Notes: generated by a model not told the origin, from the letters alone. A stretch of DNA of 64,000 nucleotides from Pseudomonas sp. (GCF_030690725.1 NZ_JAUYGD010000033.1:124001-188000), one strand, 5' to 3'. Positions 9,268 through 17,992 are shown, counted from the stretch's first letter. Made by a program: numbers and translations.

Positions 9268-9957
9268 ATGGATTTCAATCGTCTCGACCAACAGCTGCGT
9301 GACAGCCTGGCCGATTTGCGCCTGAGCAATGAAGAGCGTGATGAGTTGCGCCAGCTGGGCAGTGACCTGGGTCAGGATCAAGTGCGCTACCTGCGTAACC
9401 GCGCCTTTGCCCTGGTGCGTGAGTTGGTGCAGGCCGATTTGAACAATAGCGAGCCAGCGCTGAAATGGCTGGAGCAGGTGGTCAAGACCCTCGATGCCAG
9501 CAGCAGTCCACCTCGTCCGGCTCTGGCCAGCGCGCACTTCAGTCCCGGCGATGATTGTTTGCGCAAGATTCGCGAGCTGTGCCGGCAGGTGCGTACATCG
9601 CTGGATATCTGCGTGTACACCATCTCCGATGACCGCCTCAGCGAAGAAATTATCGCCTGCCATCGCCGCGGCGTTGCCGTGCGGGTGATCAGCGACAATG
9701 AAAAGCAGTTCGACGAAGGCAGTGATATCCAGCATCTGATCGCCCAGGGCGTGCCGCTGCGCATCGACGACAGCCCATATCACATGCACCACAAGTTCGC
9801 GTTGTTCGACGCTAACCTGTTGCTTAACGGCAGCTTCAACTGGACCCGCAGCGCCACCACCAGCAACGAGGAAAACCTGCTGGTAACCGATCATGCGCTG
9901 CTGGTCGCCAGCTACCGTAGTGAGTTCGACAAGCTCTGGGCGCGCTACGCCCGCTGA
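9268..9957 (+). CDS. PLD-superfamily phosphodiesterase (single HKD motif)
   Basis: A 229-residue protein. An N-terminal helical part (about 1-90) is followed by a PLD domain with one HKD signature: HHKFALFD near residue 174, then LLNGSFNWT. Single-motif PLD enzymes (Nuc, mitochondrial cardiolipin hydrolase/Zucchini type) dimerise to form the active site and cleave nucleic acid or phospholipid phosphodiesters. The start ATG directly abuts the stop of the rhomboid gene, so it belongs to the same transcript as the ATPase. No signal peptide is seen, so action is cytoplasmic or at the inner membrane face. Whether the substrate is cardiolipin or nucleic acid cannot be read from sequence. Confidence 0.82.
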   Translation: MDFNRLDQQLRDSLADLRLSNEERDELRQLGSDLGQDQVRYLRNRAFALVRELVQADLNNSEPALKWLEQVVKTLDASSSPPRPALASAHFSPGDDCLRKIRELCRQVRTSLDICVYTISDDRLSEEIIACHRRGVAVRVISDNEKQFDEGSDIQHLIAQGVPLRIDDSPYHMHHKFALFDANLLLNGSFNWTRSATTSNEENLLVTDHALLVASYRSEFDKLWARYAR

Positions 9958-10031
9958 GCGTTCCGGTTCGTGATGGAGCAGCCTTTGCGGTAGACTTGCC
10001 GGCTTATTCGACCAGTCAAGAAGCCCCGTCC

Positions 10032-10571
10032 ATGGCCCTGCCGTCTACCACTTACAAAATCGAGCTGAACCTCACCGACATGGACCGCAGCGTCTATGAA
10101 AACCTGCGTTTCACCGTGGCCAAGCACCCTTCGGAAACCGAAGAGCGGCTGGCGGCGCGCCTGGTTGCCTATGCCTTGTTCTATCACGAGCACCTGGCGT
10201 TCGGTCGTGGCCTGTCCGATGTGGATGAGCCTGCGTTGTGGGAAAAGAGCCTGGATGACCGTGTGCTGCACTGGATCGAAGTCGGCCAGCCTGATAGCGA
10301 CCGTATTACCTGGTGCTCGCGGCGTACCGAGAAATTCAGTCTGGTGGCCTATGGCAACCTGCGCGTATGGCAGACCAAGGCGCTCGATCCGGTGCGCAGC
10401 CTGAAAAATATCAACGTCGTCGCCCTCGACCAGGAAGCCCTGGCCAAGCTGGCGCTGGACATGCCGCGTTCGCTGAACTGGAGCGTGATGATCAGCGACG
10501 GCGAACTGTTCGTCACCGATGAGCGCGGCCAGCATGAGCTGCCGATCGAGTGGTTGGCTGGCGAGCGCTGA
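10032..10571 (+). CDS. yaeQ: YaeQ family protein
   Basis: A 179-residue protein, close to the 181 residues of E. coli YaeQ. The start MALPSTTYKIELNLTDMDR matches the family, whose members have a PD-(D/E)XK nuclease-like fold. Family-typical stretches include HPSETEERLAARLVAY and LWEKSLDDRVLHWIEVGQPD. The start at 10032 is chosen because the further-upstream in-frame ATG would add a non-conserved tail. E. coli YaeQ can suppress an rfaH defect, but its biochemical role is unsettled. A promoter-like TAGACT lies about 40 nt upstream. The gene is monocistronic by appearance, with REP sequences following it. Confidence 0.92.
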   Translation: MALPSTTYKIELNLTDMDRSVYENLRFTVAKHPSETEERLAARLVAYALFYHEHLAFGRGLSDVDEPALWEKSLDDRVLHWIEVGQPDSDRITWCSRRTEKFSLVAYGNLRVWQTKALDPVRSLKNINVVALDQEALAKLALDMPRSLNWSVMISDGELFVTDERGQHELPIEWLAGER

Positions 10572-10583
10572 GTCGCTGGTGAC

Positions 10584-10696
10584 TGTAGCCCGGATGCAAT
10601 CCGGGGGCGGTTGATGCCTGTGCCCCGGATTGCATCCGGGCTACGTCGTTCAATTGCTGCTGCGTTTAAATTCCGGCGGGTTGCACCCGCCCTACA
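10584..10696. repeat. REP cluster: inverted pair plus third REP
   Basis: GTAGCCCGGATGCAATCCGG at 10585-10604 is mirrored by CCGGATTGCATCCGGGCTAC at 10625-10644, giving a divergent REP pair (BIME-like). A third, different hairpin repeat, GGCGGGTTGCACCCGCC, follows and ends near 10696, only 8-14 nt before the likely recJ start. The same first pair recurs at 47025-47094. Confidence 0.85.
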
Positions 10697-10709
10697 GATA
10701 AGAATGCCC

Positions 10710-12422
10710 ATGCGTATCGAATCCCGCCTGCTGCCTGAAAACCTGCCTGATCTAGGCGCGCTGCCGCCACTTCTGACCCGCCTGTATGCCGCTCGCGGCG
10801 TGCAGTCCGCTGCCGAGTTGGATAAAGGCCTGGCGCGCTTGATTCCGTATCAGCGGCTCAAGGGCATGGACGGGGCGGTCGAGCTGCTGGTGCAGGGGTT
10901 GCAGCAAGGCCAGCGCATGCTGATCGTCGGCGACTTCGATGCCGATGGTGCCACCGCCAGTACTGTGGGGGTGCTCGGTCTGCGCATGCTCGGCGCGGCG
11001 CATGTCGATTATCTGGTGCCCAATCGTTTCGAATACGGCTATGGCCTGACTCCGGAAATTGTTGCGGTGGCGCTTGAGCGCGAACCGCAATTGCTGATCA
11101 CCGTGGATAACGGTATCTCCAGCGTCGAGGGCGTCGCGGCGGCCAAGGCCGCTGGTTTGACCGTACTGGTCACCGATCACCATCTACCCGGTGCTGAGTT
11201 GCCAGCGGCGGATGCCATCGTCAATCCCAACCAGCCAGGTTGCGAGTTCCCCAGCAAGGCGCTGGCAGGGGTTGGGGTGATGTTTTATGTGCTGCTGGCG
11301 TTGCGTGCGCGGCTGCGGGAGATGGGCTGGTTTACTGCGCAGCGCCCGGAGCCAAACCTGGGTGAGCTGCTTGATCTGGTGGCCCTGGGTAGCGTCGCCG
11401 ACGTGGTGCCGCTGGATGCCAACAACCGCATTTTGGTGCATCAGGGCCTGGCGCGGATTCGCGCTGGGCGGGCACGACCGGGCTTGCGCGCAATTCTCGA
11501 AGTGGCCGGGCGCGATCATCGGCGCATCACCTCTACCGATCTGGGTTTTATCCTCGGCCCACGGCTGAATGCGGCGGGGCGTTTGGACGACATGGCGCTG
11601 GGCATCGAGTGCCTGCTCTGTGAAGACGAAGCCCTGGCCCGTGATATGGCGGTGCAGCTCGATCAGCTCAATCAGGATCGCAAAGCCATCGAGCAGGGTA
11701 TGCAGCGCGAGGCCTTGGCCCAACTCAAGGACCTGCCGCTGGAAGATATGCCCTTTGGCCTGTGCCTGTTTGAGGCGGATTGGCACCAGGGGGTTATCGG
11801 TATCCTCGCCTCGCGGATGAAAGAGCGTTATCACCGTCCGACCATCGCCTTTGCCGATGCCGGCGATGGCGTACTGAAAGGCTCGGCGCGTTCAGTGCCG
11901 GGGTTTCATATCCGCGATGCGCTGGATGCCGTGGCCGCCAAACATCCACAGCTGATCAGCAAATTCGGTGGCCACGCCATGGCTGCTGGGCTGTCACTGC
12001 CGCAGGCGAACTTCACCGCCTTTGCCGCCGCCTTCGACGCCGAAGTGCGCCGCCAGTTGTGTGAGGACGATCTGACCGGGCGGTTGCTGTCCGATGGCGC
12101 CTTGTCTATCGAAGAATTCCACCTGCCGTTAGCCAAGGAGCTGCGCAATGCCGGACCCTGGGGTCAGCATTTCCCCGAGCCGCTGTTTCATGGCGTATTT
12201 CAGCTGGTGCAGCAGCGTGTGGTCGGTGAGCGGCATCTCAAGGTGGTGCTGAAAAGCGAATGCGGCAGCGTGCAACTCGATGGCATCGCCTTTGGTGTGG
12301 ACCGCGAGATCTGGCCAAACCCAACCGTGCGCTGGGTCGAGCTGGCCTACAAGCTGGACGTCAATGAGTACCGTGGGCAGGAAAGCGTTCAGCTGCTGAT
12401 CGCCCATATTCAACCGCGTTAG
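10710..12422 (+). CDS. recJ: Single-stranded-DNA-specific exonuclease RecJ
   Basis: A 570-residue RecJ (E. coli 577), the 5'-3' ssDNA exonuclease of RecFOR repair and mismatch repair. DHH-superfamily motifs are present: VGDFDADGATA (motif I), VDNGI and TDHHLPG. The C-terminal DHHA1 and OB-like domains end in YRGQESVQLLI, typical of RecJ. The start is placed at ATG 10710 (MRIESRLLPE); ATG 10704 is in frame two codons earlier. A longer upstream frame would read through REP sequence and is rejected. The REPs immediately upstream leave little room for a promoter, so expression may depend on readthrough from yaeQ or a promoter overlapping the repeats. Confidence 0.96.
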   Translation: MRIESRLLPENLPDLGALPPLLTRLYAARGVQSAAELDKGLARLIPYQRLKGMDGAVELLVQGLQQGQRMLIVGDFDADGATASTVGVLGLRMLGAAHVDYLVPNRFEYGYGLTPEIVAVALEREPQLLITVDNGISSVEGVAAAKAAGLTVLVTDHHLPGAELPAADAIVNPNQPGCEFPSKALAGVGVMFYVLLALRARLREMGWFTAQRPEPNLGELLDLVALGSVADVVPLDANNRILVHQGLARIRAGRARPGLRAILEVAGRDHRRITSTDLGFILGPRLNAAGRLDDMALGIECLLCEDEALARDMAVQLDQLNQDRKAIEQGMQREALAQLKDLPLEDMPFGLCLFEADWHQGVIGILASRMKERYHRPTIAFADAGDGVLKGSARSVPGFHIRDALDAVAAKHPQLISKFGGHAMAAGLSLPQANFTAFAAAFDAEVRRQLCEDDLTGRLLSDGALSIEEFHLPLAKELRNAGPWGQHFPEPLFHGVFQLVQQRVVGERHLKVVLKSECGSVQLDGIAFGVDREIWPNPTVRWVELAYKLDVNEYRGQESVQLLIAHIQPR

Positions 12423-12440
12423 GCACTACCAATGCTTTCG

Positions 12441-12478
12441 GTCGCCCGGATTGCGCTGCGCTTATCCAGGCTACGGGT
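12441..12478. repeat. REP-like hairpin between recJ and the LapG-like gene
   Basis: GCCCGGATTGCGCTGCGCTT followed by ATCCAGGCTACGG forms one imperfect hairpin of the 'gcccggat...atccgggctac' type. It sits between two convergent genes and could block convergent transcription. Confidence 0.6.
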
Positions 12479-12487
12479 AAGAAGGTA

Positions 12488-13159
12488 TTAGCTGCGTGGT
12501 GCGGAAGGTGCCGAGCCATCGGCCAGGGCGCGTTCGCTCAGCTCATTCCAGCGCGCAAGAAACTGCGGAGGCTGGCTGACGCGCTGCGGCGACTTGGCCA
12601 GGAACACGCCGTGGTTATTGAAGGAGTACACCGGCAACAGATCGCCACGCTCACTGGCCGGGCGGATGCGCGGGTCCAGGTTGTCGAGAATCAGCGGTTG
12701 CTCGCTGGCGCTGGGGTAATAGGCCAACACCATATGCGCCTGGTTCTGCTTGAGCGCCTTGACGAAGGTCAGGCGCAGCTTCTCGCTCGGTACGCCCATG
12801 CGCACCAGGCTGAAGTATTTGGCGATGGCGAAATCTTCGCAGTCACCTTTGCCCAGGCTGAGTGTTTGCGCCGGCGTTGCCCAGTAATCGTCAGCTCCCC
12901 AAGCCTGCTGGTCACTGACAAAACTCACTGAACGGTTGATAAAGTGGTTGACCCGCTCCAACTGCGCGCGCTCGTCGTCGCCGGTTGAGTTATCGAGCAG
13001 GTTGAGCCAGCTGGCCAGGCGCGTGTCACTGAGCGCCGCCGCCAGGGCGCTGTGCTGGGTGCTCGGTGCATCGGCCACCAGCACCGGGCTGAATAGCCAG
13101 CAACTGGCAAGCAGGCTGCGCAGCAGGCGGTGAGTGGGGCGATTGGCGCGTGGGTGCAT
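12488..13159 (-). CDS. Transglutaminase-like cysteine protease, LapG-like (BTLCP)
   Basis: A 223-residue exported protein. A hydrophobic signal-like segment covers residues 12-28. The catalytic triad of the BTLCP/LapG family is visible: Cys107 in KGDCEDFA, His142 in QAHMVLAYY and Asp159 in ILDNLDPRI. His-to-Asp spacing (17) equals that of P. fluorescens LapG and Cys-to-His is within two residues. LapG is the periplasmic, calcium-dependent protease that releases the LapA adhesin and is held by the c-di-GMP receptor LapD. Here no lapD neighbours the gene, although a GGDEF protein lies about 2 kb away. Family assignment is firm; true LapG function is less certain. Confidence 0.82.
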   Translation of the reverse strand: MHPRANRPTHRLLRSLLASCWLFSPVLVADAPSTQHSALAAALSDTRLASWLNLLDNSTGDDERAQLERVNHFINRSVSFVSDQQAWGADDYWATPAQTLSLGKGDCEDFAIAKYFSLVRMGVPSEKLRLTFVKALKQNQAHMVLAYYPSASEQPLILDNLDPRIRPASERGDLLPVYSFNNHGVFLAKSPQRVSQPPQFLARWNELSERALADGSAPSAPRS

Positions 13160-13437
13160 GGCGCGAAGTCTCCGGCGTCGGCTCTTGATAGCCTTTTGCC
13201 GTTGCGAGGTTTGTGTCCGTCATCCTATCGGCGTCAAATATAGATCGACTATCGGCAGAATGTGATGGTGACCACTATTTGACATATTTGTAGTCGGATA
13301 ACCGACGAATAGCCGGTTTTCCTGGCTTTCACGTCCGTTGGCAATCTTTCGAAGCACTCTGGCGTTAGGTGGCGAGAAACCTCCGTCTCTAGAATCAGTC
13401 TGTGTGCTTGCACAACCATTTTTAGGGAGAGCGTTTG

Positions 13438-14187
13438 ATGATTACCCGTGGCTTGCTTGATCAGTTGTTGAAATCCGGCCAGGACCTGATGCAGCAGAAA
13501 TCCGCCGGCAGTTCCGCTGGTGGCTCGGCCGGTGGCCTAGGCGGCGCTCTGGGCGGTTTGCTCGGCGGCGCCGGTAAAGGTGGTCAGGGCGGTGATCTCG
13601 GCACTCTGCTCAAAGGGGCGGGTGGTGGCGCGCTGGCAGCCGGTGCGCTGGGCATGCTGCTGGGCAACAAGAGTGCGCGCAAGATGGGCGGCAAGGCGCT
13701 GACCTATGGCGGCCTGGCCGCGCTTGGCGTGGTTGCCTACAAGGCCTACAGCAACTGGCAGGCGCAACAGGCCAGTGCACCACAGGCGGAGCCGCAAACC
13801 CTGGATCGCTTGCCGGCACCGCAGGCCGAGCTGCATAGCCAGGCGATTCTCAAGGCACTGGTCGGCGCGGCCAAAGCCGATGGCCATGTCGATGCCCGCG
13901 AGCGGCAGCTGATCGAAGGCGAGCTGGTCAAGCTCACCACTGACGCCGAATTGCAGCATTGGCTGCAGGCCGAATTGAACAAGCCGTTGGACCCCGCCGA
14001 AATCGCCCGTGCGGCCAGCACGCCGGAAATGGCCGCTGAAATGTATATCGCCAGCGTGCTGATGGTCGATGAAGAGCACTTTATGGAGCGCGCCTACCTG
14101 GAAGAGCTGGCTCGTCAGCTTAAGCTCGATCCAGCGCTAAAGGCCGAGCTTGAGGCCCAGGTGCGTCAGGAATTGGTGGTTGGCTAA
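13438..14187 (+). CDS. DUF533 / YebE-like inner membrane TerB-fold protein
   Basis: A 249-residue protein. It starts at ATG 13438, eight nt after an AGGGAGA ribosome site. Residues 20-70 are a glycine/alanine-rich stretch (GGLGGALGGLLGGAGKGG). A hydrophobic helix follows at about 90-108 (ALTYGGLAALGVVAYKAY). The C-terminal TerB-like domain (about 135-245) contains LVGAAKADGHVDARERQLIEG, whose acidic loop is the TerB metal-site pattern. E. coli YebE belongs to this family and is a Cpx-regulated membrane protein, so an envelope-stress role is plausible. The ~280 nt gap upstream separates it from a divergent gene. Confidence 0.85.
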   Translation: MITRGLLDQLLKSGQDLMQQKSAGSSAGGSAGGLGGALGGLLGGAGKGGQGGDLGTLLKGAGGGALAAGALGMLLGNKSARKMGGKALTYGGLAALGVVAYKAYSNWQAQQASAPQAEPQTLDRLPAPQAELHSQAILKALVGAAKADGHVDARERQLIEGELVKLTTDAELQHWLQAELNKPLDPAEIARAASTPEMAAEMYIASVLMVDEEHFMERAYLEELARQLKLDPALKAELEAQVRQELVVG

Positions 14188-14194
14188 TAGCGCG

Positions 14195-14246
14195 TAGCGG
14201 CCATCTGCCAAGGGTTCTGGCCGCTAGCCGGCGGCCTGCCTATAAT
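14195..14246 (+). promoter_or_regulatory. Hairpin then perfect -10 element
   Basis: TAGCGGCCA (14195-14203) pairs with TGGCCGCTA (14218-14226), a 9 bp stem that may terminate the DUF533 transcript. A consensus TATAAT at 14241-14246 follows, 33 nt before the next gene's ATG. The -35 position (about 14218-14223, TGGCCG) is poor and overlaps the stem. Confidence 0.4.
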
Positions 14247-14278
14247 CGGCGCCTTTCCTCGCTATGGATGGACGCCCG

Positions 14279-15073
14279 ATGCGCCGTACCTACACGAATT
14301 GCCTGCTGAGTCTGGCGCTGGTTCTTTTCAGTGCAATCGCGCAGTCCGCGCCTGACGTAGCCTTGACTCAGGTACAGCACGCGCAGGTGCAGGTGTTTCG
14401 CGCCAGTACCGATCTGTTTATCCACCGTGGTGAAGGCGGGCATGCCGAACTGGCAGCCAAGGTGCAGGCTGACCTAGGCAAACTACGTGAAAGCATGGCG
14501 ACCTTGCAGGCGCAGCCGCTGACCGATTCGGCGCGCTTGGCGATGGAGCAATTACAGCCGTCATTGGCCGTTTTTACCGCGCTGGTCGAGCAGACTTTGG
14601 CCTATAACCCCAGCGAACCGGACCTGCCATGGGAGTTCAACTTCCAGTACAGCAAGGCCCTGCGTGAGTTGGTGGCGGCCCTGGAGGCACTTGAGCAACA
14701 ACTGCTCAAAGGCCTGGCGCAGCCATTGTCAGCGGCAGATATGCGCTTGCAGAGCCTGCCGGCCAAGGTGCAATACCTGGCGGCGCGTTACACCGCTCGG
14801 GCTTACGTTGGTGATATCGAGACCCTGCCTGAGCAACAGCAGCATTACCTGAATCAGGATATCGACGTGCTGGCCAAGCAGGTCGATGCCGAACTCGCCA
14901 GCTTGGCCACTGAGTTGACCGGCGAGCAGCAACAGCGTTTGCAGCGGGCGCAGACGCGCTGGAAATTTATCTACTCGCGCCTGGTCGGCTACAACGACAA
15001 CCTGGTGCCGTTGGTGGTCGAGCGGCATGCGGCCGAGATGGCGGATCAGTTGCTGCGCCTGCGGGCTAAATAG
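14279..15073 (+). CDS. Exported helical protein of unknown function
   Basis: A 264-residue protein starting at ATG 14279 (MRRTYTNC). Residues 5-27 form a signal peptide with likely cleavage after AQSA. The mature part is strongly helical with heptad-like leucine and glutamine patterns (LVAALEALEQQLLKGL, LASLATELTGEQQQRL). No cysteine pair, metal site or catalytic motif is evident. It is followed on the opposite strand by a diguanylate cyclase gene whose stop lies four nt away. I do not recognise the family; a periplasmic helical-bundle protein is all that can be said. Confidence 0.7.
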   Translation: MRRTYTNCLLSLALVLFSAIAQSAPDVALTQVQHAQVQVFRASTDLFIHRGEGGHAELAAKVQADLGKLRESMATLQAQPLTDSARLAMEQLQPSLAVFTALVEQTLAYNPSEPDLPWEFNFQYSKALRELVAALEALEQQLLKGLAQPLSAADMRLQSLPAKVQYLAARYTARAYVGDIETLPEQQQHYLNQDIDVLAKQVDAELASLATELTGEQQQRLQRAQTRWKFIYSRLVGYNDNLVPLVVERHAAEMADQLLRLRAK

Positions 15074-15076
15074 TCC

Positions 15077-16714
15077 TCAGTTTTTGTAGGCCGAGTGGAA
15101 CACCGCGCAGTTTTTGCCGGCATGTTTCGCTCGGTACAGAGCCTGGTCGGCCAGTTCCAGCGCCTCGGCCAGGTTGCTACTGTCCAGTGGCCAGAGCGCG
15201 CCACCGATGCTGCAGCCAACCTTGACCTGATTGTTACCCAGATCGACCGGCGCACTCAGCGCCGCCAGGGTGCGTTCGGCCACCAGTTGCGCTTGCCCCA
15301 GGGCTTCGCCACTGGGTACTTGCAGCACCATCAGAAATTCGTCACCGCCCAGGCGCGCGACCAGATCGCCTTCGCGTAGGCAGCTGCGCAGACGCACCGC
15401 CACTTCACGTAGCAGCTGATCGCCCGCGGCATGGCCGAACTGGTCGTTGATCGGTTTGAAACCGTCCAGATCCAGATAAAACAATGCCAGGCAATTGCTG
15501 TTGGCCTGGCTGCGTTGTTGCGCGCGCGGCAGGTAGCTTTCCAGGGCGACGCGGTTGGGCAGACCGGTGAGTGCGTCGTGGTGGGCAAGATTTTCCATGA
15601 CGCCGAGGGCGTTTTGCTGGTGGGTCAGGCTTTCCACCAGGTGGCGAATCGAGTTGCTCAGAATTTCGATCTCGCGGGTGCTTTTCAGCTCGGGAATCAC
15701 GCTGATTTCACCGGCGCTAAGGCGGTCCGCTGCCTCGGCAATCTGCCGCAAGGGGCGGGTGAAATAGCCGGTCACCAGCCAGCCGAACAGGGCGAACAGC
15801 AGCGCCAGGCCGCTACCCCACAGCAGGATATAGCGCGTGGTCTCGCGCGCCGGGGCATAGGCCTCATCCAGCGGCTGACGGGCGATCACCGTCCAGCCCA
15901 ACCCCGGGTAGTCCATATGGCCCTGGCTTAGCGCCAGGCCGGTGAGGTATTGCTTGCCGTTTGGCCATTCCTGCACGGCCCAGAGGTCCTTGTGTTGCGT
16001 TACTTCGTTGAGGGCGGGCAGGTGCAGGCGCTGGCCGATCATTTCCTTGGGGGCGAGCAGCACGGTGCGGTCCCGGCCGATCACGAAGAACTCGACATTA
16101 CGGCGCTTCTGGATCGGCTCGAGGATGGCCAGGCGTACTTCATCGGCCCATGACCAGGACAGGTGCGAGGCCAGTACGCCCACCAGGCTGCCGTCGGGAG
16201 CAAACACCGGCAGGCTGATATCGACGAATTTCATCGCCTCACCCGTCGGGTTGGGCAGCAGCTTGGCCAGCAGCACGGCTTCATGCACGTCACCGATAAA
16301 CACGTCTTTCTGCGCCTCCAGATACACCGGGCGCTGGGCGATGCTGACACCTTCCAGCACACCATTGCTGGAAGCCAGCACCGTGCCTGTGGCGTCGGTA
16401 AAGCCGATCCAGGCGATGCTGGGGAATTCAGCCTGCAGGCGGTCGAGCAGTACGCGAACCTCGGCGATATCGTCCGGCTGGCTGAGCGCGCGCAGTTTGC
16501 CGATCACCTGCAGCATGGCGGCGCGGCTCTGCATGTCGCGATCCAGGCGGTCAACCATCATAAAAGAGACTTCGGCAAGATCGCGGCCGACCTCTTCGCG
16601 AATGCGCTGGGTGGCGTCCTGGCCAATCAGGGTGCCGAGCAACCAGCTCAGGCTGGCGACAAGAAGGGCGATCAAAATGGCGAAACGACTACGCAGGCTG
16701 TGCGATGAGCGCAT
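15077..16714 (-). CDS. Membrane diguanylate cyclase with periplasmic Cache-type sensor
   Basis: A 545-residue sensor enzyme that makes c-di-GMP. TM1 is at about residues 9-29. A large periplasmic sensor domain (30-295) has a dCache-like pattern, including VFIGDVHEAV and KFVDISLPVFAPDGSLVG. TM2 is at about 298-318, followed by HAMP and a GGDEF domain at about 380-540. The active-site motif is intact (RLGGDEF), so the enzyme should be catalytic. An allosteric I-site RxxD (REGD) lies five residues before it, so product inhibition is expected. The ligand is unknown. The start at 16714 gives MRSSHSLRSRF, a good positive N-terminus before TM1. Confidence 0.92.
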   Translation of the reverse strand: MRSSHSLRSRFAILIALLVASLSWLLGTLIGQDATQRIREEVGRDLAEVSFMMVDRLDRDMQSRAAMLQVIGKLRALSQPDDIAEVRVLLDRLQAEFPSIAWIGFTDATGTVLASSNGVLEGVSIAQRPVYLEAQKDVFIGDVHEAVLLAKLLPNPTGEAMKFVDISLPVFAPDGSLVGVLASHLSWSWADEVRLAILEPIQKRRNVEFFVIGRDRTVLLAPKEMIGQRLHLPALNEVTQHKDLWAVQEWPNGKQYLTGLALSQGHMDYPGLGWTVIARQPLDEAYAPARETTRYILLWGSGLALLFALFGWLVTGYFTRPLRQIAEAADRLSAGEISVIPELKSTREIEILSNSIRHLVESLTHQQNALGVMENLAHHDALTGLPNRVALESYLPRAQQRSQANSNCLALFYLDLDGFKPINDQFGHAAGDQLLREVAVRLRSCLREGDLVARLGGDEFLMVLQVPSGEALGQAQLVAERTLAALSAPVDLGNNQVKVGCSIGGALWPLDSSNLAEALELADQALYRAKHAGKNCAVFHSAYKN

Positions 16715-16836
16715 GGCACGACGGCTCCTGTGGGCGGGTAGCTGGTTTACAGATGCGTTTGAGTATAGTGCGCCGTTGGTCTGCCTTGCTGTGTGCCAGC
16801 GCCAATTGCCGGCTGCAAGGGCTGATTTGATTGGGC

Positions 16837-16842
16837 TATACT
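16837..16842 (+). promoter_or_regulatory. Candidate -10 element for prfB
   Basis: TATACT at 16837-16842 lies 42 nt upstream of the prfB ATG, followed by CGCCGGCTTTTCC, a common start-site context in Pseudomonas. The matching -35 region (about 16814-16819, TGCAAG) is weak. Confidence 0.35.
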
Positions 16843-16884
16843 CGCCGGCTTTTCCGAAAGTTTGACCTACGAGTGCTGCCAGCC

Positions 16885-17980
16885 ATGGAAATCAACCCGA
16901 TCCTTAATAGCATCAAGGACCTGTCCGAGCGCACCCAGACCATTCGGGGGTATCTTTGACTACGATCACAAACATGATCGTCTGGTCGAAGTAAACCGCG
17001 AACTCGAAGACCCCAACGTCTGGAACAAGCCCGAATATGCCCAGAGCCTGGGCCGTGAGCGCGCCACGCTGGCGCTGATTGTCGAAACCATCGACGATCT
17101 GACCGGCAGCCTGGCCGATTCGCGCGACCTGCTCGATATGGCCGTCGAAGAAGACGATCAGGGCGCGGTCGACGACGTCGCCGCCGAAATCGAACGCCTG
17201 CGCGACATTCTCGAGAAGCTGGAATTTCGCCGCATGTTCAGCCACGAGATGGACCCGAACAACTGCTACCTGGATATCCAGGCCGGCTCTGGCGGCACCG
17301 AGGCGCAAGACTGGGCCAACATCCTGCTGCGCATGTACCTGCGCTGGGCCGACAAACGCGGCTTCAGTGCCGAGATCGTCGAGCTGTCCGAAGGTGAAGT
17401 CGCCGGGATCAAGGGCGCCACTGTGCATATCAAGGGCGAGTACGCTTTTGGTTGGCTGCGCACCGAAATCGGCGTGCATCGGCTGGTGCGCAAGAGCCCG
17501 TTCGACTCAGGCGCTCGCCGCCACACCTCGTTCTCGGCGGTATTCGTGTCGCCCGAGATCGATGACAAGGTCGAGATCGAGATCAACCCGTCTGACCTGC
17601 GCATCGACACCTACCGCTCCTCCGGCGCCGGTGGTCAGCACGTCAACACCACCGACTCGGCGGTACGTATCACTCACGTACCGACCAACACCGTGGTGGC
17701 GTGTCAGAACGAGCGCTCGCAGCACGCCAACAAGGACACCGCGATGAAAATGCTGCGGGCCAAGTTGTACGAGCTGGAAATGATGAAGCGCAACGCTGCG
17801 TCTCAAGCTCTGGAAGACTCCAAGTCCGACATTGGCTGGGGCCATCAGATCCGCTCCTACGTGCTTGATGACTCGCGCATCAAGGATCTACGGACCGGCG
17901 TCGAGCGTAGCGATTGCCAGAAGGTCCTCGATGGCGACCTCGACCAGTACCTTGAGGCCAGCCTCAAGCAAGGCCTGTAA
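16885..17980 (+). CDS. prfB: Peptide chain release factor 2 (programmed +1 frameshift)
   Basis: RF2 recognises UAA/UGA and triggers peptide release. Translation starts at ATG 16885 and reads 24 codons to an in-frame TGA at 16957-16959. A +1 shift there (skip T16957, continue at GAC 16958) gives a 364-residue product versus 365 in E. coli. Diagnostic motifs are the anticodon-like SPF in RKSPFDSG and the catalytic GGQ in [10 protein letters not shown]. The residue corresponding to E. coli K-12 Thr246 is Ser (YRSSGAGGQ), a usual, active variant. lysS follows 61 nt downstream, the conserved gammaproteobacterial pair. The TGA is autoregulatory, not a mutation. Confidence 0.97.
16945..16960 (+). 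promoter_or_regulatory. prfB programmed frameshift site
   Basis: The sequence CGGGGGTATCTTTGAC holds all parts of the classic RF2 recoding site: an internal Shine-Dalgarno-like GGGGG, a short spacer, the slippery CTT, the TGA stop, and a following C that makes TGA a weak terminator. When RF2 is scarce the ribosome slips +1 and makes more RF2. Confidence 0.96.
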
Positions 17981-17992
17981 TACCTTTCGATT

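Noticed and set aside
16957-16959. In-frame TGA near the start of prfB as a nonsense mutation
   Set aside because: It is the conserved RF2 frameshift site with all required elements.
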